Source: Promicromonospora sp. Populi (lineage in GTDB: Bacteria; Actinomycetota; Actinomycetes; Actinomycetales; Cellulomonadaceae). From it: a DNA stretch of 64,000 bases. The position numbers and the translations under genes were made by a program. The DNA is taken from contig NZ_CP163528.1 in assembly GCF_041081105.1 (NCBI RefSeq), forward strand, positions 4,898,001 through 4,962,000, given 5' to 3'. The number at the start of each line of letters is the position of its first letter. Position 1 is the stretch's first letter. The notes beneath the pieces were generated by a model. It was not told the DNA's origin. It ran no database searches and saw only the letters and a program-made list of their open reading frames with translations. Of this stretch, positions 37,142 through 46,369 are shown piece after piece.

Positions 37142-38875
37142 CTACTTTCCCTCGGCGGTGTACTGCTTGATCAGACGTCCGACGTTGTGCCACTTCGGCA
37201 GCTTGCGGCCGAGCAGCTCCTCCATGAACCGGATGTCGTCGGCGTAGAGCGCATGGAGCGCCGCGATCTCCTGGGCGGTGATGGGGCTCTGCTTCTTGAA
37301 CTGCGGGAGCCAGCCCACGTGCCCCACCTTGACCCGGGGCTTGAGGGCCGCCCAGAACTCCGGTGCGTCGTTGACCCGCAGGGCGCCGAGCGCCTCCTGG
37401 AGGTACTGGCGCGGGCGGTCGACGAGATCGTCGAAGACGAGCACGTGCAACCGCTCCGGGCCGAGCGTGCGGGCCCAGCCCTCGTAGTGCCGACGGTAGA
37501 AACCGCGGTCGACGATGCCCAGCCGGGTCGGGGTCTGGAAGATCCCGGCGCCCAGCTCGATGTCGGCGTCCGAGAAGTGCCGCCAGTAGGCCGAGATCGC
37601 CCGTTCGACGGGGTTGCGCAGGCTGAGCAGCACGGGGGCGTTCGGATCCAGCATGTCGCGGATCGCGGCGGCCGTGTCCTGCTTTCGCGGCGTCGAGAAC
37701 TTGCTCTTCGGGTCGGCCACGAGGAAGTACCCCGGTGAGCGGTGGCCCCGCAGCGGCTTGGTGCCGCTCGTGTAGGGCTTGAGGAACTTGAGGATCTCGT
37801 CGTCGTTGGTGATCCGGCCGGGCTGGCTGAAGAACGGCGTCGAGTCCTTGGCCACATGGAGGTGCGGATGATGGTTGAGCTGGTGCTGCAGCCACAGCGT
37901 CCCACCCCGCTGGGTGCCCGCGATGAGGAAGTTCGGCCCGCCCTCCAGCCGCCGCAGCGGCGCGGCGGCGGCCTGCGCGGCGCCGCCCGGCGCGGTGGGC
38001 GCAGCCTGCGCGGCGCCGGCCGCTCGCTCCCGGACGGCGACCCGCTCCGGGGCGACCCGCTCCGGCGCGGCCTGGACCGGGGCGGCCTGGGCCGGCAGGT
38101 CCGCGGTGGTCGTCCGGGTCGCACCCGCCCCCCAGATCACCCGTCCCTCGGTGCCCGTCAGCCTCTTGACGATGTTCAGGTACACGTGCTCGGCGTAGTG
38201 GAACGGCGCGTCCCCCCACGGATGGGTGGGGCTGGACGTCACCTCGGACGGGTCCAGCGTGATCACCTGCCCGCCCAGCGCCTGCGCAGCGACCTGCGCG
38301 TACGACTGGAACACCACGTTCGCGTCCCGTGCCGGCACCCCGAACGAGTCCGGCGTCTGCTCGCCGGTCTCCGACCACTCGGCCCAGGGGATGTCCAGCA
38401 GCACCACGGTGGCCTGCGGCAGGTAGTGCCTCAGGCGTTCGCCGATGTAGCCGATCGCCGTCTGCCAGTACTCGAAGTGCTGCTGGGTGCCGAACGCGAG
38501 GTGCTGGGCACCCTGGGGCAGGTACTGCTCGGAACCGGACTGGATGAGCTCGATCGAGCGGGTGATCACCGACCCGTCCGGCAGCAGGTACGCGCCCAGG
38601 CGTTCGTCGACGAGGTCGACCAGCACCAGGTCGGTGCCGGTCGCCGCCGCGGCGATCTGCGGCCGCAGGCTGGAGGCGAAGTCGCCCGAGACCATGCGCT
38701 GCTGGAACTGTGACTCGAGCGTCGGCGGCGGCATGAGCTCGACCGGGCGCGTGTACGCGCTCAGGGCCGACTGGCGCGCCACGTACGCGACAAGCTCGAA
38801 CCGCTCCGGATCAAGATGCTCGAACGTGTCCCGGGACACGCACGATCCGTAGATGAAGACCCTGGTCTTGCTCAT
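37142..38875 (-). CDS. DUF6270-sulfotransferase fusion protein
   Basis: A 577-aa two-domain protein. Residues about 3-242 resemble DUF6270, an SGNH-like domain: VFIYGSCVSRDTF at 6-18 holds the candidate nucleophile Ser11, and WGDAPFHYAEHVYLN at 220-234 gives Asp222/His226. An Ala/Pro/Val linker covers about 250-308. Residues about 313-577 are a sulfotransferase domain with FLIAGTQRGGTLWLQ at 316-330, VLLSLRNPVERAISAYW and HVLVFDDLVDRP. The ATG overlaps the wecB stop by 4 nt. The fusion implies that acyl-ester chemistry and sulfation may act on the same glycan or acceptor. Confidence 0.84.
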   Translation of the reverse strand: MSKTRVFIYGSCVSRDTFEHLDPERFELVAYVARQSALSAYTRPVELMPPPTLESQFQQRMVSGDFASSLRPQIAAAATGTDLVLVDLVDERLGAYLLPDGSVITRSIELIQSGSEQYLPQGAQHLAFGTQQHFEYWQTAIGYIGERLRHYLPQATVVLLDIPWAEWSETGEQTPDSFGVPARDANVVFQSYAQVAAQALGGQVITLDPSEVTSSPTHPWGDAPFHYAEHVYLNIVKRLTGTEGRVIWGAGATRTTTADLPAQAAPVQAAPERVAPERVAVRERAAGAAQAAPTAPGGAAQAAAAPLRRLEGGPNFLIAGTQRGGTLWLQHQLNHHPHLHVAKDSTPFFSQPGRITNDDEILKFLKPYTSGTKPLRGHRSPGYFLVADPKSKFSTPRKQDTAAAIRDMLDPNAPVLLSLRNPVERAISAYWRHFSDADIELGAGIFQTPTRLGIVDRGFYRRHYEGWARTLGPERLHVLVFDDLVDRPRQYLQEALGALRVNDAPEFWAALKPRVKVGHVGWLPQFKKQSPITAQEIAALHALYADDIRFMEELLGRKLPKWHNVGRLIKQYTAEGK

Positions 38876-40083
38876 ACCCCATCCTCTGCGGCGAAGACTG
38901 TCAGCTCGCCGTCCATGTCGAAGTCCGGCAGGAACGCAGACAACCCGGCTGGCAGCGCCGGCGTGAGCAGCTGCAGGGTTGCGTCGAGCACGCGGCGCGC
39001 GCTCCGCCCGTCACCGTACGGGTTGACGGCCTGCGCCATGGCCGCGTAAGCGGCGTCGTCGGTCAGCAGCCGGGTCACCTCGGCCACCACCCGCTCCTCG
39101 GCGGTGCCGATCAGGCGGGCCGTGCCGGCCTCGACCGCCTCCGGGCGCTCGGTGTTGTCCCGCATCACGAGCACCGGCTTGCCGAGGCTGGGCGCCTCCT
39201 CCTGGAGCCCGCCGGAATCGGTGAGGACCAGCGTGGACAGCGACAGCAGGTGCGTGAACTCGCCGTAGCCGAGCGGTTCGGTCACCGTCACGTTCGTCAG
39301 GCCGTCGAGGTGCGGCAGCACGGCGTCGCGCACCACTGGGTTGCGGTGCACCGGCAGGACGATCTCGACGTCGGGGAACCGGCGGGCGATCCGCGCCAGG
39401 GCGCGGCCCACGCCCGCCATGGCGTCGCCCCAGCTCTCCCGGCGGTGGATGGTGACCAGCACGATCCGGCGGTCGGACGCCGTGGCGCGCGCCACGGCAG
39501 GCTCCGTGAACGGCGTGCGGCGTTCCACGGCCAGGTACAGCGCGTCGATGACGGTGTTCCCGGTCACGACTATGTCTTCGAGCCGTGCCCCCTCGGCCAC
39601 GAGGTTGGCCAGGCTCCGCAGGGTCGGCGCGAGGTGCAGGGCGGCGATCTGGGAGGTGATCCTGCGGTTCGCCTCCTCCGGGAACGGCGACGCGATGTCG
39701 TGGCTGCGCAGGCCCGCCTCAAGGTGGATCACGGGGATCTTCCGGTAGAACGCCGTCAGCGCGGCGGCCGTCGAGGTCGACGTGTCGCCCTGCACGATGA
39801 CGGCGTCGGGCCGGCGGGCCTCCAGGATCGGGTCGAGCCGGGTCACGACCCGCGCGAAGATCTGGGCGAGCGTCTGACCGCTGCTCATGATGTCGAGGTC
39901 GTGGTCGGGCACGATGTCGAAGACGCCGTTGACCTGGTCGAGCATCTCCCGGTGCTGACCGGTGACGACGGTCACCGAGTCGAACCGGTCGTCGGCCGCA
40001 AGGGCCGCGACGACGGGCGCGACCTTGATGGCTTCGGGACGGGTCCCGTAGATCGTCATGACGAGGGGGCGGGGGCGGGTCAC
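38872..40083 (-). CDS. wecB: UDP-N-acetylglucosamine 2-epimerase (non-hydrolysing)
   Basis: A 403-aa enzyme that converts UDP-GlcNAc to UDP-ManNAc, the substrate of WecC. It has YGTRPEAIKVAPVV near residue 12, VTGQHREML, HLEAGLRS, PFPEEANRR, VTIHRRESWG, and TDSGGLQEEAPSLGKPVLVMR near 300. GTG 40083 overlaps the Wzt stop by 4 nt (GTGA) and gives the conserved N-terminus; the longer reading is a shadow. Together with wecC it supplies UDP-ManNAcA. Confidence 0.94.
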   Translation of the reverse strand: MTRPRPLVMTIYGTRPEAIKVAPVVAALAADDRFDSVTVVTGQHREMLDQVNGVFDIVPDHDLDIMSSGQTLAQIFARVVTRLDPILEARRPDAVIVQGDTSTSTAAALTAFYRKIPVIHLEAGLRSHDIASPFPEEANRRITSQIAALHLAPTLRSLANLVAEGARLEDIVVTGNTVIDALYLAVERRTPFTEPAVARATASDRRIVLVTIHRRESWGDAMAGVGRALARIARRFPDVEIVLPVHRNPVVRDAVLPHLDGLTNVTVTEPLGYGEFTHLLSLSTLVLTDSGGLQEEAPSLGKPVLVMRDNTERPEAVEAGTARLIGTAEERVVAEVTRLLTDDAAYAAMAQAVNPYGDGRSARRVLDATLQLLTPALPAGLSAFLPDFDMDGELTVFAAEDGV

Positions 40084-41228
40084 GGGTCGTCCGTCCCGGC
40101 CAGCAGGGCTGCGGTCCGTGCCGCCGCCACCCTGGCCTGCCTGGCGTCGCGGCCGGTGGGCCGGGCGTGCCGCTCGCGGACCCGCCCCTTGGGCGGCTCG
40201 GGCGCATCGAACCGCACCTGGGTCTCCCGCCGTTCGACGAACGCCTCCTCGAGGACCTGTCGGGCGTCGTCGGGCTTGTCCTTCGCCACGGCCCACGCCC
40301 ACTTGCGGTAGCGGACGGCGACGTCCTGCGCCTCGCCGTCGAGCACCAGACGGCCGTGGTGCAGCCAGATGGCACGCGTGCAGGACTCCTCGATGGTCTG
40401 TGCCGCATGGCTGACCAGGAACACCGTGCCGGCCTCCTTGCGCAGCCGCTCCATGCGGGCCTCACTGCGCTCCTTGAACGCCGCGTCGCCGGTGGCGAGG
40501 GCCTCGTCGATGAGCAGGATGTGCGGGCGCGCGGCGGTGGCGATGGCGAAGCGCAGGCGCGCCGCCATGCCGGAGGAGTAGGTCCGCATGGGCAGGTAGA
40601 TCGACTTGCCCAGGCCGGCCAGCTCGATGACGTCGGGCATTGCGGCCTTCGCCTCGGCGGGGGACAGGCCCATGGCCAGGCAGCCGAGGCGCACGTTCTC
40701 CTCGCCGGGCAGGTCGGGGACCAGGGCGGCGTTCACGCCGATGAGCACGGGTGTGCTCTCCGCCAGCACCTGACCCTTGGTGGGCTTCTCCAGCCCGGCG
40801 ATGAGCCGCAGGAGCGTGCTCTTGCCGGAGCCGTTCTGGCCCACGAGACCGATCTGCTCGCCGGAGTTCGCGACGAACGAGATGTCCGTCAGCGCGCGCA
40901 CCGTCACCTTGGGCTCCTGGCCGACAAGGTTGAGCGCCGCGCGCTTCACCTTGGCGCGGCGGCCGCCCGCAGTGCCCGTCGTCGGCGTCCGGTAGAACAT
41001 CCGCAGGCCCTGCACGGCCACGGTGGGCCACAGCACCGGAGTGCCGCCGGACCGCGGGTCCACGGCGGCGATCTGGCCCGTGTGCGGCGGAGCCTGCACC
41101 GACATCGGGATCGCTCCCGTGACCGGGTGCTGGACCGGCACAGGGTGCTGGACCGGCAGCGGCATGGACGCGGGGCCGCCCCGGCCGAGGGGCTGCGGCG
41201 GCATCGGGTAGTCGAGGTCAGCGGCCAT
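40080..41228 (-). CDS. wzt: Polysaccharide/teichoic acid ABC exporter ATP-binding protein
   Basis: A 382-aa ATPase of the Wzt/TagH type. An unusual Pro/Gln-rich 65-residue N-terminal extension includes a near-tandem PVQHPV repeat. The core begins about residue 70, with Walker A GQNGSGKST at 130-138, the signature RTYSSGMAARLR near 216 and Walker B HILLIDEAL. The C-terminal tail is basic and short, lacking a Wzt-like carbohydrate-binding domain. The ATG lies 11 nt inside the permease 3' end. It powers export of the glycan assembled here. Confidence 0.9.
   Translation of the reverse strand: MAADLDYPMPPQPLGRGGPASMPLPVQHPVPVQHPVTGAIPMSVQAPPHTGQIAAVDPRSGGTPVLWPTVAVQGLRMFYRTPTTGTAGGRRAKVKRAALNLVGQEPKVTVRALTDISFVANSGEQIGLVGQNGSGKSTLLRLIAGLEKPTKGQVLAESTPVLIGVNAALVPDLPGEENVRLGCLAMGLSPAEAKAAMPDVIELAGLGKSIYLPMRTYSSGMAARLRFAIATAARPHILLIDEALATGDAAFKERSEARMERLRKEAGTVFLVSHAAQTIEESCTRAIWLHHGRLVLDGEAQDVAVRYRKWAWAVAKDKPDDARQVLEEAFVERRETQVRFDAPEPPKGRVRERHARPTGRDARQARVAAARTAALLAGTDDP
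41121..41156. repeat. Two-copy 18-nt tandem repeat in the wzt 5' region
   Basis: Copies at 41121-41138 and 41139-41156 differ at two bases. On the minus strand they encode PVQHPV twice, within the atypical N-terminal extension of the exporter ATPase. Confidence 0.8.
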
Positions 41229-42120
41229 AGCTCTCCTCCGCCCGCCAGAAGGCGACGAACCCGATCACCAGCGTGCCCACCGCCCAGCCGCCGAGCCATA
41301 CCCAGCGCACCGGGTCGGGGGTGGTCGCGTACAGCACGCAGTCGCGCACGATGTCCAGCACGATGAACATCGGGTTCGCCTCGAGCCAGAACTTCAGGTC
41401 GGGGTAGTCGACCAGCAGCCGGTCGAACGAGAAGAACACCGCCGACCCGTACAGCCAGATGCGCATCACCATGCCGATGAGGTTCGTGACGTCCGGCAGC
41501 GCCGCCGCCCACCGGGCCACCAGCAGCGACAGTCCAGTGGTGAACATGACCTGGAGCGCCAGGGCGGCGGCCACCAGCGCGATGCGCCAGGTGTACTCCT
41601 CCGCCGGGGGCACAAAGTAGATCAGCGCGGCCAGGGTCACCAGCGTGGGACCCAGGTTGAGCACGTTGCGCAGCACCACGGAGATCGGCAGCGCCGCGCG
41701 CGGGAACGTGAAGGCCCGGATCAGGTTCTTGCCGGACTGCACGGAGCGCGCACCACCGTTGATCGACTGGGTGGTGAACTGGAACAGGAACACGCCGATC
41801 AGCAGGTAGCCGATGAAGTTGTCGATGCCCCGCGAGCTCCGCATCAGCAGGCCGAAGATCAGGTAGTACGCGAGCCCGTTGAGCAGCGGGTTCAGCACCA
41901 TCCAAGCGTTGCCCAGCAGGCTCTGCCGCGTGCCGCTCGTGACCTTCGCCCGCGCGTCCGCCCACAGGAAGTGCCGGCGGGCCCACAGCAGTCGCACGTA
42001 TTGCCCCAGCGGGGGCCGGGCCCCCACCCGGGACAGGTTGCCGAGCGTCACCAGCTTTGTGGTCGTCGGCGACGCGTCGAACAGCGCCGCGTACGAGCTG
42101 GTCTCAGGCCCCGAGCTCAT
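41218..42120 (-). CDS. wzm: Polysaccharide/teichoic acid ABC exporter permease
   Basis: A 300-aa ABC-2 type permease (Wzm/TagG). After a 55-residue cytoplasmic part with LLWARRHFLWADARAKV there are about six membrane helices: FIGYLLIGVFLFQF near 100, then GLSLLVARWAAALPD, and the terminal pair including WLGGWAVGTLVIGFVAFW. ATG 42120 is chosen for length and for the 17-nt overlap with the upstream glycosyltransferase; the gene overlaps wzt by 11 nt. It forms the export channel. Confidence 0.9.
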   Translation of the reverse strand: MSSGPETSSYAALFDASPTTTKLVTLGNLSRVGARPPLGQYVRLLWARRHFLWADARAKVTSGTRQSLLGNAWMVLNPLLNGLAYYLIFGLLMRSSRGIDNFIGYLLIGVFLFQFTTQSINGGARSVQSGKNLIRAFTFPRAALPISVVLRNVLNLGPTLVTLAALIYFVPPAEEYTWRIALVAAALALQVMFTTGLSLLVARWAAALPDVTNLIGMVMRIWLYGSAVFFSFDRLLVDYPDLKFWLEANPMFIVLDIVRDCVLYATTPDPVRWVWLGGWAVGTLVIGFVAFWRAEESYGR

Positions 42121-43867
42121 GCGGCACCCCCAGACACGTCCGGTAGACGCCCAGATAGGTCTCGGCGTTGCGTGCCCAGGTCCGCTCGGCGGCCACCGCG
42201 CGGCCGCGCTCGACCAGCTCGGCGCGTCGTGCGTCGTCGGCCAGCAGGGCACCGACCGTGTCGGCCCAGCCCGGCAGGTCGTCGGCGTCGACGTGCAGCC
42301 CCGCGCCGCCGACCGCCTCGACGAGCGCGGGCAGGGCGCTCGCGACCACCGGGCGCCCCACCGCCATCGCCTCGACGGGCTTGAGAGGCGTGACCAGCCG
42401 GGTGACCTCGTGGTCGCACCGGGGCACCAGCACGACGTCGAGCGCGGCCAGCCAGGTCAGCGCCACATCGGGCGGCACGCGCCCGGGGAGCAGCACGTGG
42501 TCGGCGACGCCGAGCTCGCGCGCGAGGCGCGCCAGCCCGGGCCGCGAGACGCCGTCGCCCACGAGCAGGCCCGTGACGTCGTGCCCGCGGGCGCGGAGCG
42601 CCGCGACCGTGCGGACCACGGTCTCCAGGCCCTCATAGTCGACCAGGCTGCTCACCGTGCCGATCGCCGGCCCCGCGGGCAGGCCGAGGCTCGCCCGCGC
42701 CGCCTCCGGCGTCGGGTGGTGCGCGGCGAGCAGGGCGTCCGGCACGGCATTGGGTACAACGGTGATGTGCCGCTCGGGCACCCCCCGGGCGACCAGCGCG
42801 TCGCGCATGGTGCCGCTGAGCGTCACCACGGCGTCGGCGGTGAGCGCGAGCTCGGTCTCCTTCGCGCGCATCAGGTCCCGGCGACGGGACGACGACGCCC
42901 GGTCGCGCGCCGCCGTCGTGCCGTGTGCGGCCACCCAGGTCTCCTCGGGCAGGCCACGCACCTCGTAGACCCAGGGGATCCCGAGCCGCCGCGCCGCCGC
43001 GCGGCCCAGCGTCCCGACGGACGACGGCGTAGTGGTGTGCAGCACGTCCGCTCGCGCGTCCTGCGCGGCCTCGACCAGCAGGTTGATCTCCAGCGCGGCC
43101 CGGCGGGCGGGGTCGGCCGGCGCACGGTCCGGGACCAGCCGGCGATACGGGACGCCGTCCACTACGTCCGTGCCGCGCGCACCGAGCGACCCGATCGTCA
43201 GCGGGTAGCCGGGCCGCGTCGTGGCGGACGCCGTGAGCCCGTGGGCACGCTGCGCGGCCAGGATGGCGTGCGAGCGCAGGGTGTAGCCGCTCTGGGTGTG
43301 GGGCAGCGAGTTGGTGAGGTGGTGCAGGACGGTGACGGTTCCAGGGTGGTCCAGGTCGACGGTGGGCTCGACGACGGCCGCCCCGACCGCGGGTCGAGCC
43401 CCGGCGTCCGCGCGCGGCGACTCCGGCCGCAGCTCGGACACCTGGGCGCGCAGCCCGGCCGGCGCGTCCGGTCCGATCGACTCGACGTCGCCCAGCAGCC
43501 AGGCGGCGCGGTAGCGCGCGGGACCGGCCGCGGTGACGCCGTCGAGCAGCTCGGGCCGGCCCACCGTGACGGCGACCTCGGCGGCGACCCGCAGCCCGCG
43601 CCCGTCGCGCCGAGCGAGCAGCAGCTCAGCCTCGTCGCCCGCGCCCGCGGTGTCGCCCGCCAGGAGTCGACCGAGTGCGTGGGGCGCGGACGGCGCGGGC
43701 GCGACGCCGAGGGCGCTCACCAGCGGCCGCCGCAGCCGCTCGGGCGCCCGCCTGGCGGCCTGCACGGCGAGCCACAGCGGGTCGTCGACGACGGTCCGGG
43801 CCACGAAGGACGCGGTGTAGCGAAGATTGCGCGCCAGCTCGCCGGCACGCCGCAAGGGCCGTGCCAT
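42104..43867 (-). CDS. Family 4 glycosyltransferase with N-terminal extension
   Basis: A 587-aa protein. Residues 1-165 are Ala/Arg-rich and unassigned. From about 175 it is a GT4 (GT-B) glycosyltransferase: VTVLHHLTNSLPHTQSGYT, DVLHTTTPSSVGTLG, VYEVRGLPEETW, HITVVPNAV, and the donor-binding PLKPVEAMAVGRPVVAS near 505. The ATG overlaps the stop of the next upstream GT4 gene by 1 nt. Retaining chemistry is expected from the family; sugar specificity is unknown. Confidence 0.87.
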   Translation of the reverse strand: MARPLRRAGELARNLRYTASFVARTVVDDPLWLAVQAARRAPERLRRPLVSALGVAPAPSAPHALGRLLAGDTAGAGDEAELLLARRDGRGLRVAAEVAVTVGRPELLDGVTAAGPARYRAAWLLGDVESIGPDAPAGLRAQVSELRPESPRADAGARPAVGAAVVEPTVDLDHPGTVTVLHHLTNSLPHTQSGYTLRSHAILAAQRAHGLTASATTRPGYPLTIGSLGARGTDVVDGVPYRRLVPDRAPADPARRAALEINLLVEAAQDARADVLHTTTPSSVGTLGRAAARRLGIPWVYEVRGLPEETWVAAHGTTAARDRASSSRRRDLMRAKETELALTADAVVTLSGTMRDALVARGVPERHITVVPNAVPDALLAAHHPTPEAARASLGLPAGPAIGTVSSLVDYEGLETVVRTVAALRARGHDVTGLLVGDGVSRPGLARLARELGVADHVLLPGRVPPDVALTWLAALDVVLVPRCDHEVTRLVTPLKPVEAMAVGRPVVASALPALVEAVGGAGLHVDADDLPGWADTVGALLADDARRAELVERGRAVAAERTWARNAETYLGVYRTCLGVPHELGA

Positions 43868-45174
43868 CAGAACCGTGCCCCTCGCTCGGCGTCGTCCAGC
43901 AGCGGGTGGGGGAGCAGCTCGTCGAGCAGCTCGGTGTACCGGTTGCCGAGCACCTCGTCGCTCGCGTGCTCCGCGACCCAGGCGCTGGCGTCAGGCGAGG
44001 CGGCGGGCACCACGCCGTCGGACAGCCAGCCGCACCACAGGTCGGCGAGGCCCTCGACGTCGCCGGGGCGGACGACGGCGCCCGCGCCGGTCGCCGTGAC
44101 CAGGCTGGCCGCCTCGCCCGCGAGGCAGGTCGAGGCGACGACGCCCGAGGCCATGACCTCGTACAGCTTGGACGGCACCGTCCACTCGAACGGCTCCCAG
44201 TCCTTCAGGGAGACGATGACGGTGTCGGCCCACGTGTACAGGTCGCGGACCTGGGTGGACGGCACGGACGGCTCCACCCGGACCGGCGCGCCGAGCTCGG
44301 CGGCCAGGAGGCGGAGCGGTTCCAGCTCGTTGCCGTGGCCCACTATGCGTACCTCTACCGCGTGCCCGCGCTCCTGGACCAGGGCGGCGGCGCGGACCGT
44401 GACGTCCAGGCCCTGCGACCGGCCGACGGTGCCCGCGTAGACGATGCGCAGCGGGCGGCCCGCCAGGTGGATCGGCGCGTGCTCGCGGACCGGCGTGAAC
44501 GCGGTCCCGTTGCGCACCACCGCGACGTTGCGGACGCCGCGCGAGCGCAGCACCTCGGCGAAGGCGGCGGTGGTGGTGACCACGAGGTCGGCCCTGGCCT
44601 GCAGCCGCGTGACGGCGCGGTGCACCAGGCGGGCTGCGAGGTCGCGCAGGCGGCGGCGCAGGCCGCCCGAACGGCCCCGGCGCAGCAGGATTCCGCTGGG
44701 CTCGATGAGGTCGGGCCAGGCGTCACGCATCTCCACGACCAGGGCGGCCCTGTGCCAGCGGGCAAGCGCCCAGCCGGCGGCGACGCTCGGGATGCCGGGA
44801 ACGGTAGCGATGACGACGGCGGGGCGGCCGGCGGCGGGGCCCACACCGCGCAGCACCGAGCTGGCGGCGGCAACAAGCTGGTCCGCGACGCGCGAGCCGA
44901 GCTTGTGCGAGTGCTCGCGAAAGTTCACCCGCAGGATCTTCTCGCCGTGGCTTCCCGTCGTCACCGAGCCCGGTCTGACCTCCGGTGAAGGTTGAGTGAT
45001 CTTTCCCGAGGGGTAGTGTGGCGGGGGCGTCAGCACGGTCACTGGAAAACCGGCCGGCACGAGGTGACTGGCGAGGGCGCCCCAGCGCCGCTGCGGCGCC
45101 CCTGTCTCGGGTGCAAAGTGGTGCGTGACCAGGAGGATCGTGCGGTTCTGCTGGCGTGTTGCACGGGCGATCAC
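43867..45174 (-). CDS. Family 4 glycosyltransferase (WbuB/WcaI-like)
   Basis: A 435-aa GT4 transferase with LLVTHHFAPETGAPQRRWGA near residue 14, VVEMRDAWPDLI near 145, VRNGTAF, IVYAGTVGRSQGLD near 251, and WTVPSKLYEVMASG near 350. The acceptor-side motif PETGAPQ-RR resembles transferases acting on lipid-linked amino sugars. GTG 45174 has GAGGGGAAAG upstream. It is the first gene of the leftward operon that runs through the exporter and wecB to the sulfotransferases. Confidence 0.88.
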   Translation of the reverse strand: MIARATRQQNRTILLVTHHFAPETGAPQRRWGALASHLVPAGFPVTVLTPPPHYPSGKITQPSPEVRPGSVTTGSHGEKILRVNFREHSHKLGSRVADQLVAAASSVLRGVGPAAGRPAVVIATVPGIPSVAAGWALARWHRAALVVEMRDAWPDLIEPSGILLRRGRSGGLRRRLRDLAARLVHRAVTRLQARADLVVTTTAAFAEVLRSRGVRNVAVVRNGTAFTPVREHAPIHLAGRPLRIVYAGTVGRSQGLDVTVRAAALVQERGHAVEVRIVGHGNELEPLRLLAAELGAPVRVEPSVPSTQVRDLYTWADTVIVSLKDWEPFEWTVPSKLYEVMASGVVASTCLAGEAASLVTATGAGAVVRPGDVEGLADLWCGWLSDGVVPAASPDASAWVAEHASDEVLGNRYTELLDELLPHPLLDDAERGARF

Positions 45175-45295
45175 TGCGACTTTCCCCTCTGTCCGGCGGT
45201 TGGTCAGGGCCTACGAGCTTCGCCCCTGAGGGCGCCCTCCGGTTGCGGTGCAGGCCCCAGAGTAGTAGGCGAACTCGCCACTAGGATCATCGGCT

Positions 45296-46366
45296 ATGGC
45301 CGCACCCGATCGCATGGGCGATCTCCTCGCCGCACCAAACCCGGTCGACAGAGACCTCCGGCACGCCCGGCGCACCCGGCGGAGCAAGGGCTTTGCCGCC
45401 TGGTTCGTCGTCGGTGCGCTCCTGCTCGTCGGCGGTGGCGGGACCGCTGCCTACTTCGGCTACCGGATGTCGCTCGACAACAACCTGGAGCGGCTCGACC
45501 CGTTCGCGGAGATCGAGCCGTCGACGCGGCCGACCGCCCCGCCCGTGGCGGGCCCGACCGCACCGGTGAACATCCTGGTGCTCGGCTCCGACAGCCGGAT
45601 CTCCGCCGGCGACCCCTCCGCATGGGAGGCCGGGGCGCAGCGCACCGACGCGATCATGCTGGTGCACCTGTCCGCCGACCGGCAGTCGGCTGCTGCGATC
45701 TCCATCCCGCGCGACTCCTGGGTGCCCATCCCCGGCCACGGCGAGGCGAAGATCAACGCCGCCTTCTCCTACGGCGGCCCCACGCTCATGATCCAGACGG
45801 TCGAGGACCTCACTGGCGTGCGCATCGACCACTTCGCCGTGACCGACTTCGAGTCGTTCACGTCCCTGACCGATGCCCTGGACGGCGTCGAGATCACCGT
45901 GCCCGACGGCGAGGGCGGCTCGGTGCGGCAGGCGATGACGGGCGAGGAGGCGCTCGCCTTCACGCGCGAGCGCTACGCCCTGGCGAACGGCGACTTCGGC
46001 CGCGTGCAGCGGCAGCAGGCCTGGATGCGGGCGATCGTCGCGAAGGTCAACAACAACCGGAGCGACCCCCTGCGGATGACCCGCTTCTTCGAGGCCGTCA
46101 CCAGCTCGGTGGCGGTGGACGAAGCGCTCACCATCGACCGGATCCAGGAGCTGTTCGAGAGCGCCCGGGACCTCTCGACGAACGACATCACCTTCATGAC
46201 TGCGCCGTACACGGGCACGGGGCGCAGCGCTGACGGTCAGTCGATAGTCGTGCTGGACCGCGCCGTGTTCGACCCGCTCATGCAGGCCGTGGCCACGGAC
46301 GAGGTGCCGGACTTCCTGGCCGGCACGCCCGAGGGCCTGGACCTGCTGCCCGCAGTGGTGCAGTAG
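45296..46366 (+). CDS. LCP family glycopolymer-peptidoglycan ligase (copy 2)
   Basis: A 356-aa LytR-CpsA-Psr protein with a basic tail, one membrane helix near 33-54 and an extracellular LCP domain: [57 protein letters not shown]. It is highly similar to the copy at 19646-20728 over the whole domain. It is divergent from the last glycosyltransferase across 121 nt, and its stop is 3 nt from the convergent mutase stop. The pair brackets most of the locus. Confidence 0.92.
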   Translation: MAAPDRMGDLLAAPNPVDRDLRHARRTRRSKGFAAWFVVGALLLVGGGGTAAYFGYRMSLDNNLERLDPFAEIEPSTRPTAPPVAGPTAPVNILVLGSDSRISAGDPSAWEAGAQRTDAIMLVHLSADRQSAAAISIPRDSWVPIPGHGEAKINAAFSYGGPTLMIQTVEDLTGVRIDHFAVTDFESFTSLTDALDGVEITVPDGEGGSVRQAMTGEEALAFTRERYALANGDFGRVQRQQAWMRAIVAKVNNNRSDPLRMTRFFEAVTSSVAVDEALTIDRIQELFESARDLSTNDITFMTAPYTGTGRSADGQSIVVLDRAVFDPLMQAVATDEVPDFLAGTPEGLDLLPAVVQ

Positions 46367-46369
46367 CGG

